Notes under the pieces: model-generated
Told to the model about the DNA's origin: nothing
The model's database searches: none
What the model saw: only the letters and a program-made list of their open reading frames with translations
Position numbers and translations under genes: made by a program
In this document: positions 1-5,969 of the stretch, piece by piece
Layout: each line of letters starts with the position of its first letter
Position numbering within the stretch: position 1 is the first letter of the stretch
Source: Flavobacteriaceae bacterium
GTDB lineage: Bacteria; Bacteroidota; Bacteroidia; Flavobacteriales; Flavobacteriaceae
Assembly (NCBI GenBank): GCA_013214275.1
Contig: JABSPP010000036.1
Location: 1-9,948, forward strand
DNA length: 9,948 nucleotides
Direction of reading: 5' to 3'

Positions 1-91
1 TTACCTTGAGTTCTATCGCTTCTTTTGAATTTTCTGCTACATGCTTTATTGGGCGTAATGCGCTTTTTATGATGCTTAATATTTTTTGCAT
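1..91 (-). CDS. N-terminal start of an unidentified gene, cut by the window edge
   Basis: A minus-strand ATG at 91-89 opens a reading frame that stays open for 30 codons to the window edge. It is preceded by a good Shine-Dalgarno stretch (AAGGAAAAGAG, ending just before the ATG). The peptide begins MQKILSIIKSALRP and is followed by a charged stretch, which suggests an amphipathic helical N-terminus rather than a signal peptide. It lies downstream of the pyruvyltransferase fragment on the same strand but 677 bp away, so it probably has its own promoter, although no convincing one was seen. The fragment is too short to assign a family. The strong ribosome site is the main support that it is a real gene. 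Confidence 0.5.
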   Translation of the reverse strand, partial: MQKILSIIKSALRPIKHVAENSKEAIELKV

Positions 92-768
92 CTCTTTTCC
101 TTAGTATGAACTGTAGAGCTTTGCACCAAAACAGTTGTTAAGATTAGATACAGAACCAATTTAATTACTCGTTTTGTATTACCAGCAGAATTTAAAACAG
201 CTAGTCAGAGAAAATTTACAAAATTACTATGCCAATACCGGCGCAGCAGCTTCAGCCGTATGATTATACGGTAAGAAAATCTAAAGCCGAACTTCACTAT
301 CTCTTTAACTCACAAAACATCCCCCAATAATAAGGCCCCGAATTCAGATAATAGGTACACCACTTATGACTGAATACTAAAGATAGATTATCTCCTATTG
401 ATGTTATCTTCAATCGCTGAAAAGAAGTGGGTTTTGTATAAGGCGTAAGCATTGGACTTAGCGGCGCATATAATCGATAGACGTTAGCTTTCGCGAGTAT
501 TTCATCTATCAGAAAATCGTAATACTTCTAACAGCTGGCGTCATTGCATTGTGTAGTTTAATTCAGCGTATTAAAACTTCAGAAATAAATTAGTGTGCTT
601 TAGTTGCAAAGTCCGAAGTGAAAAATTTACAAGACATAATTTATAACTGTGTGCACAGCAGAAGACAGGAGTGCTGAAAAATAAACATCAAAACCAAAGT
701 AGCGGTTAACTATAGCTATGCTTCTGATAACCTGCTCTCCCGAATGCTTTCATTTATAGCCCAATATA
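92..768. other. Gene-free stretch, stop-rich in all frames
   Basis: No reading frame of useful length was seen on either strand in these 677 bases, and no tRNA or other known RNA was recognised. The only clear structure is a perfect 6-bp stem with a 4-base loop at 256-271 (CCGTAT-gatt-ATACGG), with no T-run beside it. The stretch separates the pyruvyltransferase fragment from the next gene and is longer than gaps usually are inside a polysaccharide cluster. It may contain decayed gene sequence that can no longer be recognised by eye. Confidence 0.5.
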
Positions 769-1254
769 CTAAACTTCTTTGACGCAGCTTTTACTGTAGG
801 TATTTCGAATTTCATTAATTAACACATCAATACCTGACTTACTTTGTTGAATAACACTATTATGTCTTTCTTCATCGATGCCTTCAGCCAAAGTTAATAA
901 AACTCTCTGAAAAACAACCTCACTATTGAGATTTTTGTCTGCCTCTATAAAATATTCGCTTCTACCCACAGATTCAAAAAAACTTGCCATTTTAACGCTC
1001 CAACCAATCACCACATGAGTAATTTTCATTGAATACGATAGAATATTCGCATGTAGACGATGGGCAACAACGGCGTCAAATTGTGAGATAGTTGTGACCA
1101 AGTTACTTGGCGTTAACAACCGGTTTAAAAATTTAATATTTTCAGTATTTATAGATTTATTATCGCTTATACGTTGTTCAATGGCCTCCTTAGTTTTTTC
1201 ATCTCCTGGATCACCGTTTGTAAAGTATACTACCCGAAAGCCACCTTTAACTAA
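769..1254 (-). pseudogene. Polysaccharide pyruvyltransferase family, C-terminal fragment cut by the IS
   Basis: About 161 codons of gene-derived sequence end at a TAG at 771-769. The fragment has the marks of the polysaccharide pyruvyl transferase family (WcaK/CsaB type, PF04230). A strand of the form GGFRVVYFTNG is followed by a helix, then the conserved block AVVAHRLHANI, and then KMASFFESVGRSEYF, which matches the family's K...F...LG..EYF region. These enzymes add pyruvyl ketals to exopolysaccharide or cell-wall sugars. The N-terminal half is missing. At 1254 the reading frame runs straight into the terminal repeat of the insertion sequence, and the frame can be opened only at a TTG inside the element (1290-1288), giving a 12-residue foreign head. 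No matching N-terminal half is present on the far side of the element. The gene is almost certainly inactive. Family call is fairly firm; the exact sugar substrate is unknown. Confidence 0.72.
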
Positions 1255-1274
1255 GGAAACTGCGAATAAGTCCC
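1255..1274 (+). repeat. Left terminal inverted repeat of the IS5-family element
   Basis: GGAAACTGCGAATAAGTCCC pairs with the right end (read on the minus strand) at 17 of 20 positions, with mismatches at positions 5, 6 and 12. Its outer edge falls exactly where the pyruvyltransferase homology stops. Confidence 0.88.
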
Positions 1275-1307
1275 GCAATTTAGCGCTCAATTAAGTTGCA
1301 GCATCAC

Positions 1308-1398
1308 TGGCCTAATTTTTAAACTCTAATTTTGCAGTTTAGGCCAATATACCGCTGTTTTAGGTCGGATTTCGACCTTATTCCGGGTTATTCCCGGA
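1308..1398. repeat. Three inverted repeats in the transposase 3' region of the IS
   Basis: Between the transposase stop and the left end of the element lie three perfect stems. They are 1382-1387/1393-1398 (TCCGGG/CCCGGA, 5-base loop), 1362-1367/1373-1378 (AGGTCG/CGACCT, 5-base loop) and 1308-1315/1339-1346 (TGGCCTAA/TTAGGCCA, 23-base loop). The first starts two bases past the stop codon. None has a clear T-run after it, so they are only possible transcription stops or RNA folds. Confidence 0.5.
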
Positions 1399-1400
1399 TT

Positions 1401-2381
1401 TCAGACAGATCTTGGCTGTCGTCGTAGCATCTGGTCTACTTTAAACAGGTTTGCCAAGGTGAATAGCATGGCTAACTGTGAGTCATTTTTTATCAATCCC
1501 TTATAGCGAGCTTTGATAAAACCAAATTGGCATTTGATGATGCGAAACGGGTGTTCAACTTTTGCTCGGATGCTGGCTTTTAAATATTCGATGTTGATGA
1601 CAGTTTTGTTTTTGCGGGGATGCTTTTTCAGTGCCCGAACCTTTCCGGGACGCTCAGCAATCAGCCATTCCACATCCTTTTCTTTAAGTTCTTCACGCTT
1701 CTCTGCGCCTTGATATCCAGCATCGCCAGAGATGAATTCCTCATCGCCATGCAACAGGTTCTTCATCTGATTCAGGTCATGTTCGTTGGCGGCAGTGGTC
1801 ACCAGCGTATGCGTCAGGCCACTCTTGGCATCCACTCCTATATGGGCTTTCATGCCGAAGTGCCATTCATTACCTTTTTTAGTCTGGTGCATATCCGGGT
1901 CACGCTCATTCTTTTTATTCTTGGTGGAGCTGGGTGCTTCAATAATCGTCGCATCCACCAGTGTACCCTGCGTCATCATCACACCGCACTCCGACAGCCA
2001 TTGGTTGACCGTTTTGAATAATTGGCGAGTCAGCTTGTGCTTTTCCAGCAAGTGCCGGAAGTTCATAATGGTAGTGCGGTCAGGAATGGCTTTATCCAGT
2101 GACAGTTGCGCAAACTGACGCATTGAAGCAATCTCGTACAGCGCGTCTTCCATGGCTTCATCACCGAGGCTATACCATTGCTGCATACAATGAATGCGGA
2201 ACATGGTTTCCAGTGGATACGGGCGGCGGCCGTTGCCAACTTTAGGATAAAAGGGTTCAATCACTTCCAGCAGTTGAGTCCACGGCAACAAGTTGTCCAT
2301 CCGGGATAAGAATATCTCTTTACGGGTCTGACGGCGCTTGCTGGTAAACTCACTGTCGGCAAAAGTTAACTGTTGGTTCAT
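1401..2381 (-). CDS. IS5-family DDE transposase
   Basis: This 326-residue protein has the usual length for an IS5-subgroup transposase (about 326-338). It has the N-terminal helical DNA-binding region of that group (residues about 30-115, with PYPLETMFRIHCMQQWY and the IPDRTTIMNFRHLLE block). The DDE catalytic core follows: first Asp in LVDATIIEAP (D143), second in SGDAGYQG (D220), and Glu in KVEHPFRIIKCQFGF (E276). The Y..R..K..E/HPFR signature and the KARYKGL block are intact. The enzyme would cut and join the element's ends. The start is the ATG at 2381-2379, with only a weak ribosome site before it, as is common for transposases. No frameshift or internal stop is seen, so the element may still be able to move. 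Plus-strand frames opposite it are shadows. Confidence 0.93.
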   Translation of the reverse strand: MNQQLTFADSEFTSKRRQTRKEIFLSRMDNLLPWTQLLEVIEPFYPKVGNGRRPYPLETMFRIHCMQQWYSLGDEAMEDALYEIASMRQFAQLSLDKAIPDRTTIMNFRHLLEKHKLTRQLFKTVNQWLSECGVMMTQGTLVDATIIEAPSSTKNKKNERDPDMHQTKKGNEWHFGMKAHIGVDAKSGLTHTLVTTAANEHDLNQMKNLLHGDEEFISGDAGYQGAEKREELKEKDVEWLIAERPGKVRALKKHPRKNKTVINIEYLKASIRAKVEHPFRIIKCQFGFIKARYKGLIKNDSQLAMLFTLANLFKVDQMLRRQPRSV

Positions 2382-2419
2382 CGGTCTTGGTCGTTACGAT
2401 TTACTATACTGCTATGATC

Positions 2420-3037
2420 TCACATCTGGGACTTAATCGCATCTTCCCTAGCAACGGTGAGAATATCTTGTTCAAGATCTCCAGCTAGTTTTTCAACCAA
2501 TTTAGATTCTAACCTTCGCGAAATACTCTCAAAAGAAGGCAAATTTTCTTCGTTAGTGTTATCGACCCAATCTTTGGTCCTCGTTAGATGATTCTCTATT
2601 ACCTCGAAAGTTTTTTCAATTTTTATGTTTTTCTGCAATCGGTAAGCAAGTATTGGGTCATGTTTTGAAAGCTCTAAAATAGCGCTGTCAAACTGAGAGG
2701 AGAAATCTACTCGCAGTTCTTCCTTCATATCAATGATTAACGAATTAAATGCTTTCTCAAGGGCAATTCGTAGCTCTGCTTCGAATGCTGATTTATCTTT
2801 AGGCGAGAATGCTTGGTCATTCAATTTCTCTAAATACAGCTTCAAGTAACCGTCAATCGCGCGATCTGTATTAATTACTGAATTGATAAATACATTGCGT
2901 AACTCAAGGAGTAAATAAATTATTGTTCGATTACTTTCTTTTTTTTCTCTCTGAATTTTCCATATATATGTTGCTAAGGCTACTAAAATAGTTGCACTAG
3001 CGGTAATAAAGGATCCCAAAATCTTAAGTTCTATCAT
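2420..3037 (-). CDS. Membrane-anchored helical protein of unknown function, C-terminus replaced by IS sequence
   Basis: About 205 residues from the ATG at 3037-3035, which is preceded by GAGAG five bases upstream. Longer starts at 3061 (ATG) or 3064 (TTG) lack a visible ribosome site. The protein has one N-terminal membrane segment (about residues 4-23, ILGSFITASATILVALATYI). A basic stretch follows (WKIQREKKESNR), placing the rest in the cytoplasm. The remainder is a long, charged, mostly helical region that looks like coiled coil. The last eight residues (EDAIKSQM) and the stop come from the insertion sequence, so the native C-terminus is lost; how much is missing cannot be seen. No family was recognised. 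It follows the glycosylase-like gene on the same strand after an 84-base gap, so the two may be co-transcribed. Confidence 0.65.
   Translation of the reverse strand: MIELKILGSFITASATILVALATYIWKIQREKKESNRTIIYLLLELRNVFINSVINTDRAIDGYLKLYLEKLNDQAFSPKDKSAFEAELRIALEKAFNSLIIDMKEELRVDFSSQFDSAILELSKHDPILAYRLQKNIKIEKTFEVIENHLTRTKDWVDNTNEENLPSFESISRRLESKLVEKLAGDLEQDILTVAREDAIKSQM
2428..2447 (-). repeat. Right terminal inverted repeat of the IS5-family element
   Basis: On the minus strand it reads GGAAGATGCGATTAAGTCCC, matching the left repeat at 17 of 20 positions. Its outer edge lies inside the reading frame of the neighbouring gene, supplying that gene's last eight codons and stop. Confidence 0.88.
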
Positions 3038-3121
3038 GTAACTCTCGTGCGATAAACTCATCAACTAAAGATGCTAACAAATGCAAAATTAGTTTTTGTT
3101 TATGAAGTAGATTAATAAGTA

Positions 3122-3937
3122 TCAGCAATTTTGTAATACTGTGAAGATAGCGTTTTGCGCAGACTCTCTAAATTCACGACCAATTCTTGGTGTGTATGAA
3201 GGGTGGGGGGCTGATATTACAGTTGTTTTAAAATCGCCTTTTTGCAGGCTACCTACTGAAAACTTGAACGTTACTTTACCTCTCACTTCGTGATGCTGTA
3301 TGTCTGTTAAGTTTGAAGAGTGTAGTAGCCAATTCTTTGATGATGGGCTATTAGAGCTCTTGGGAACAAGAACAACTTTTGGCTTGAAGTACTCGATTAT
3401 CTGATTGTTCAGCTCGTAAGAAAACTGAATAGCTCTCTCTAAAAGCGCTTTATCGTATTTAGCCAACTGAGAAGTGAAGCTTTTAAAATCCTTACTTCCC
3501 CACAGCACTATGTTAGCCATGAGCGTTTTGTGTTCACCAAACCGCTTGTTGAATATCTCTGAGTAGAATTGCCACTTGTTGTTTGGCTTGTTAATAGGAT
3601 CCCACAATGGGACATTCGCACCGTCGCTATTTTTGTACGCTTCGCTGAAATTGTCGTTCATGGCTTGTTGCACAAAACCCTCGTAGTGGGAAGGGGAGGA
3701 AGGAGACAAAATAGCGTCGAGAGATTCAGGAACATTAGGATTTGAGCCTAACCAAATTACATCAACTGATTCGGCATTGAGCTTACTTAATACTTTTGCT
3801 GTCTCGATTTCCCCGAAGATAGAGCCTCTAAACGGTATCGAATAAGAGCCTGTACCTCTCTTGAGCGCTTTATTTTCTTGATTTTCTACAAAGTCAGAAA
3901 TACTATTGTTTATTGCTTCAAATATATTCAACGTCAT
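3122..3937 (-). CDS. Putative uracil-DNA glycosylase-fold protein, function unknown
   Basis: This 271-residue soluble protein has the segment order of the uracil-DNA glycosylase superfamily. A hydrophobic strand leads into a GxNP loop (VDVIWLGSNPNVP, residues 58-70), comparable to motif 1 of MUG/SMUG-like enzymes, with Asn66 where those have Asn. A central strand with an Asn-containing turn follows (LMANIVLWGS, 139-148). Next is a helix leading to a strand (NQIIEYFKPKVVLVPKSSNS, about 178-197). Near the C-terminus is HPS (ISAPHPSYTPR, 241-251) and a closing helix, comparable to motif 2, the DNA-contacting loop. Family members remove damaged or deaminated bases, but some relatives act in phage defence or nucleotide sensing. 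The overall fold is inferred from spacing and motifs only, and catalytic activity cannot be claimed. The start ATG at 3937 has an AAGGAC ribosome site very close by. The gene sits between two unknown genes on the same strand, with a 61-base gap to the gene upstream. Confidence 0.6.
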   Translation of the reverse strand: MTLNIFEAINNSISDFVENQENKALKRGTGSYSIPFRGSIFGEIETAKVLSKLNAESVDVIWLGSNPNVPESLDAILSPSSPSHYEGFVQQAMNDNFSEAYKNSDGANVPLWDPINKPNNKWQFYSEIFNKRFGEHKTLMANIVLWGSKDFKSFTSQLAKYDKALLERAIQFSYELNNQIIEYFKPKVVLVPKSSNSPSSKNWLLHSSNLTDIQHHEVRGKVTFKFSVGSLQKGDFKTTVISAPHPSYTPRIGREFRESAQNAIFTVLQNC

Positions 3938-3998
3938 GTCCTTATGATTTGCTTGCGTATTCTTTACAAAGCGACTTTTTAACTTTTTCGTAAGCTTT

Positions 3999-4370
3999 TT
4001 ATGAACTAAAGATACGGTAATGCTTGTCTAGCTTCCAAGTGCATTGACTCGGTATTAGATTAAATTTATCACATACCAAGGTTTGAAGCTCAACGCTCTG
4101 TACCACTTTTCTGTCTGCATATATTTTAAAGAACTTTGAGTTTCCAGAGTAGATTATTCTACCCCTGCTGACTTCTTGATATTCAACAGCAATGAGCTCA
4201 GGAAAACACGGAAGGTATATTCTATGCTCTTCCCACTCTACTAAATGGCTAAAGTCACTGTCATAGAGTGAAAGGCTATCAGGCTCTGTACTATTCAAAG
4301 GCATTGCTTTAGCAAGTACAGTCGACTTGTAGACCCAAAAAATACCAATATGAGGCAGCTTAGTTTTCAT
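3999..4370 (-). CDS. Conserved-looking hypothetical protein, 123 residues
   Basis: The start chosen is the ATG at 4370-4368, with GGAG nine bases upstream (4383-4380). A TTG at 4403 would add eleven residues but has no ribosome site. The protein begins with KLPHIGIFWVYKSTVLAKAMPL, a beta-rich stretch. It then has an aromatic and acidic middle (SHLVEWEEHRIYLPCFPEL), then VEYQEVSRGRIIYSGNSKFF, where the E-x-x-R-G-R-I pattern looks like a conserved core. It ends in a Cys/Trp-containing C-terminus. There is no signal peptide or membrane segment. I have the impression that short proteins of this type are scattered in gammaproteobacterial accessory DNA, but I cannot name the family. It is the first of three same-strand genes (with the glycosylase-like protein and the membrane-anchored protein), separated by short gaps that allow co-transcription. 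Confidence 0.6.
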   Translation of the reverse strand: MKTKLPHIGIFWVYKSTVLAKAMPLNSTEPDSLSLYDSDFSHLVEWEEHRIYLPCFPELIAVEYQEVSRGRIIYSGNSKFFKIYADRKVVQSVELQTLVCDKFNLIPSQCTWKLDKHYRIFSS

Positions 4371-4403
4371 CTTGTATATCTCCAACATGTTGACGTCACC
4401 CAA

Positions 4404-4415
4404 CTGTCTTGACAG
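4404..4415. repeat. Perfect short palindrome upstream of the 123-residue gene
   Basis: CTGTC-tt-GACAG lies 34 bases before the chosen ATG and 20 bases before its ribosome site, in the expected leader or promoter region. The short spacer suits a dimeric repressor site. It could equally be chance, because the region is A/T-rich and no -10/-35 pair was convincing. Confidence 0.3.
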
Positions 4416-4533
4416 AGATTTACAACCCTTTAATTATTTTAAATTTGCTGCTGAAGTGAGCGCTATTCGCTTGCATGATATATCGTAGTCAAAAGAGGAA
4501 AGCTAACTTCTTATCTCTACTCGAATAGGTAAC

Positions 4534-4549
4534 GTTAATGTGCATTAAC
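4534..4549. promoter_or_regulatory. Candidate operator palindrome GTTAATG-tg-CATTAAC
   Basis: Two perfect 7-bp arms are separated by 2 bp, about 165 bases upstream of the minus-strand 123-residue gene. The form is typical of a binding site for a dimeric repressor, but no regulator is encoded nearby and no promoter boxes were located around it. Confidence 0.3.
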
Positions 4550-4885
4550 ATGAACTATTTAACATGAAAGTAACTCTGCTACGGTTCTAGATCAGAAAGA
4601 GAATTATCACAATTATTATAGTGCCCCTTCATAGATTTCAGTCATCTGTGGAGCCTCTTCAGATTTTTAGGAAACCTCCCCTAAAGAAGCTTGCTATGCC
4701 AGGAATGAGTGGTTGTTAACAAACAAAGTATACTTCAGAATTCATACTCGAAGCGGTATTACTCTGCTAGAAACCTGATATTATTGGTCGTCAGATTGCT
4801 TTAGATATTAGTATTTTTCTTAGTCTACCTAACTGCTGAAAACATCATGCTGCGCAATCTAAAGATAAAACACATAAGAGCAGTG

Positions 4886-5026
4886 ATCCCCGTTGTGACG
4901 CGGGGATAGCAGATTAAAACATGAACTTGCCAAGGTCAAAAAATGACCGGTATTTTTACGCGAAGCGACAACGTTTTTAGCCAAAAAGTTACAGTAAGGT
5001 ATCTAGCGATATCGAGTTTCCGATAT
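4886..5026. repeat. Cluster of four hairpins in gene-free DNA
   Basis: Four inverted repeats occur in 141 bases. They are 4886-4907 (ATCCCCG, 8-base loop, CGGGGAT), 4934-4948 (GGTCA, 5-base loop, TGACC), 4970-4990 (AACGTTTTT, 4-base loop, AAAAAGTT, one bulged G) and 5009-5026 (ATATCG, 6-base loop, CGATAT). The second has a short T-run nearby (4952-4956). They may be transcription stops, the end of a vanished mobile element, or a structured RNA; none of these can be decided from the sequence alone. Confidence 0.4.
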
Positions 5027-5207
5027 GCCTTTCTACTAGTCTATTGTACCGTTTATTCGAAAATGGAGCCTTAGATGATTTGGTGAACTCAAAGAAGCGA
5101 TGCGAACCAACTTCATGCTCATAAGCATAGCATCACGGTTATGGCATGAGCCAGATAATATTTACTTTGTTGTTCATTGATGCGCTCACTGTAAGGAGAT
5201 CAGATAG

Positions 5208-5435
5208 CAATTGGAAAAGCTACCTCTTGGGTCAACGGTGATTTTATCTTTCAGTATTGGACTTGCTTTTACACTTGTTGTAGGGGGTATTACAGGTTTT
5301 GGTACGAGCGAGACGCAATAATTGTGACAGGCTTATTGAAATTGCATGTTGTATTCTTCTATTCCTTCGGTGTACTTATTTTACATTGCCGGATTATGTA
5401 TGAGCAGGCTTTGCAGTAGATTTCTGTTTTTCTGA
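5208..5435 (+). pseudogene. Decayed C-terminal remnant of an RcnA/NicO-type nickel/cobalt exporter
   Basis: One frame reads QLEKLPLGSTVILSFSIGLA and continues FTLVVGGITGF. This closely resembles the segment of RcnA/NicO nickel/cobalt efflux proteins that carries the LSFSIGLALTLV membrane helix. The same frame, after three stop codons (5319, 5325 and 5340), resumes with YSSIPSVYLFYIAGLCMS (5352-5405). That resembles the final YFSS...GLYMS helix at about the spacing expected in the family. A TAG at 5205 closes the frame upstream, and the conserved Cys-Pro segment that should precede it was not found. The fragment has no function of its own. Its place directly before a heavy-metal efflux operon suggests a metal-resistance gene lost in this lineage. 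The family match is from memory of the motif, not from an alignment. Confidence 0.5.
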
Positions 5436-5568
5436 CAAGATTTAGCAACTTAATTGAAATACATGGCTTTTTAATACAGAGTTCCTCTTGTGAATCAGAA
5501 AGCTGACCATTTAGGCATTGACTACAATCATATTTTAAGAGAACATGAATTGCCAATAGAGGAATCTT

Positions 5569-5925
5569 GTGTTGAAAACGAATTACCGCATTAGCAAAAA
5601 TCTAAAAGTGGTCTTAGCCGCTTTTTTGTTGTGCGCACAATTTTTGTTGATTGTGACTGACGCGTTTTCTATTGAACAAGACCACTTGTTTAGCAATGAA
5701 TTATGTACTGAAAATACATTAATCGAACTGTCCGATGCTTACGATTTAGATACGGGAAGTGATTGTGACCATTGTTGTTCTTGTCATGGCCATTTTACAC
5801 ACATAGCTTTTTACTTTGATATTGAAAGCTCGTTTCTAAAAAAATCTCCCAATTTAGTCTCAGTTTATTGTGAAGCTACACCTAATCGTTTCATTAACCA
5901 AATAGAGCGTCCTCCAAGAATTTAA
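5569..5925 (+). CDS. Small secreted or membrane Cys/His-rich protein heading the czc operon (CzcI-like)
   Basis: This 118-residue protein opens with a basic N-terminus and a hydrophobic segment (residues 13-31), which is either a signal peptide or an anchor. The rest would therefore be periplasmic. A compact metal-ligand cluster follows, CDHCCSCHGH at residues 66-75 with His78 close by. The C-terminus ends in IERPPRI, like the RPP ending of small proteins found just before czcC/cus-type operons. CzcI of Cupriavidus occupies the same position and is thought to modulate the efflux system, so a metal-sensing or metal-buffering role is the likely inference. There is no ATG. The GTG at 5569 lies five bases and the TTG at 5572 eight bases after AGAGGA (5558-5563); GTG is used here. 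No good sigma-70 promoter was seen in 5436-5568. czcC follows after 44 bases. Confidence 0.72.
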   Translation: MLKTNYRISKNLKVVLAAFLLCAQFLLIVTDAFSIEQDHLFSNELCTENTLIELSDAYDLDTGSDCDHCCSCHGHFTHIAFYFDIESSFLKKSPNLVSVYCEATPNRFINQIERPPRI

Positions 5926-5969
5926 TCCCTGTCGTTTTTCGTTTTTTCAACTGACTAGGATTATATATC

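Larger units (their letters stand above)
1255..2447 (-). mobile_element. Complete IS5-family insertion sequence, 1193 bp
   Basis: The element is bounded by 20-bp imperfect terminal inverted repeats (17 of 20 identical) and carries one transposase gene filling most of its length. The size, the GGAA...AAGTCCC end sequence and the transposase type match the IS5 subgroup of the IS5 family, whose type element is about 1.2 kb and inserts at CTAR-like targets. The left flank is CTAA (1251-1254) and the right flank CTAG (2448-2451). Both fit the target preference, but they are not an exact duplication. The element is visibly richer in G and C than the A/T-rich flanks. Both neighbouring genes are cut at its ends, and they are different genes. 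Boundaries are well supported by the repeats. Confidence 0.9.
4416..5207. other. Gene-free stretch between the two divergent halves
   Basis: No reading frame worth calling was found on either strand in these 792 bases. It should hold the promoters for the minus-strand genes, though none could be placed with confidence. It contains a 16-bp palindrome (4534-4549), a direct repeat AACATGAA (4547-4554 and 4561-4568), a TTGTTAACAA palindrome (4713-4722) and a cluster of hairpins (4886-5026). No known RNA gene was recognised. Confidence 0.5.

Noticed and set aside
1255..1290. TTG start inside the insertion sequence for the pyruvyltransferase fragment.
   Set aside because: The first 12 codons are insertion-sequence DNA. 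Without its N-terminal half the protein would not be a working enzyme, so it is treated as a broken gene.
1513..2260. Several overlapping frames within the transposase gene on both strands (for example 1620-2021 plus and 2063-2260 minus).
   Set aside because: They are in other frames of a fully intact, well-recognised transposase and show no family features.
4396..4403. Possible integron cassette boundary: the minus strand reads GTTGGGT, which fits GTTRRRY, shortly before the 123-residue gene.
   Set aside because: No matching RYYYAAC partner or attC-like fold was found after this gene or the next one, and no integrase is in the window. A single 7-base match is expected by chance.
4883..4910. 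A unit resembling a type I-E CRISPR repeat (CCCCG stem with GGGGAT).
   Set aside because: It occurs once only. No second copy lies at spacer distance and there are no cas genes.
5518..5546. TTGACT as a -35 box for the czc operon.
   Set aside because: At 17-bp spacing the -10 would be GAACAT, a poor match, and transcription would begin almost at the ribosome site.
5359..5556. Minus-strand frame of 65 residues with several Cys.
   Set aside because: It starts with TTG without a ribosome site, lies across the region leading into the czc operon and overlaps the better-supported exporter remnant on the other strand.
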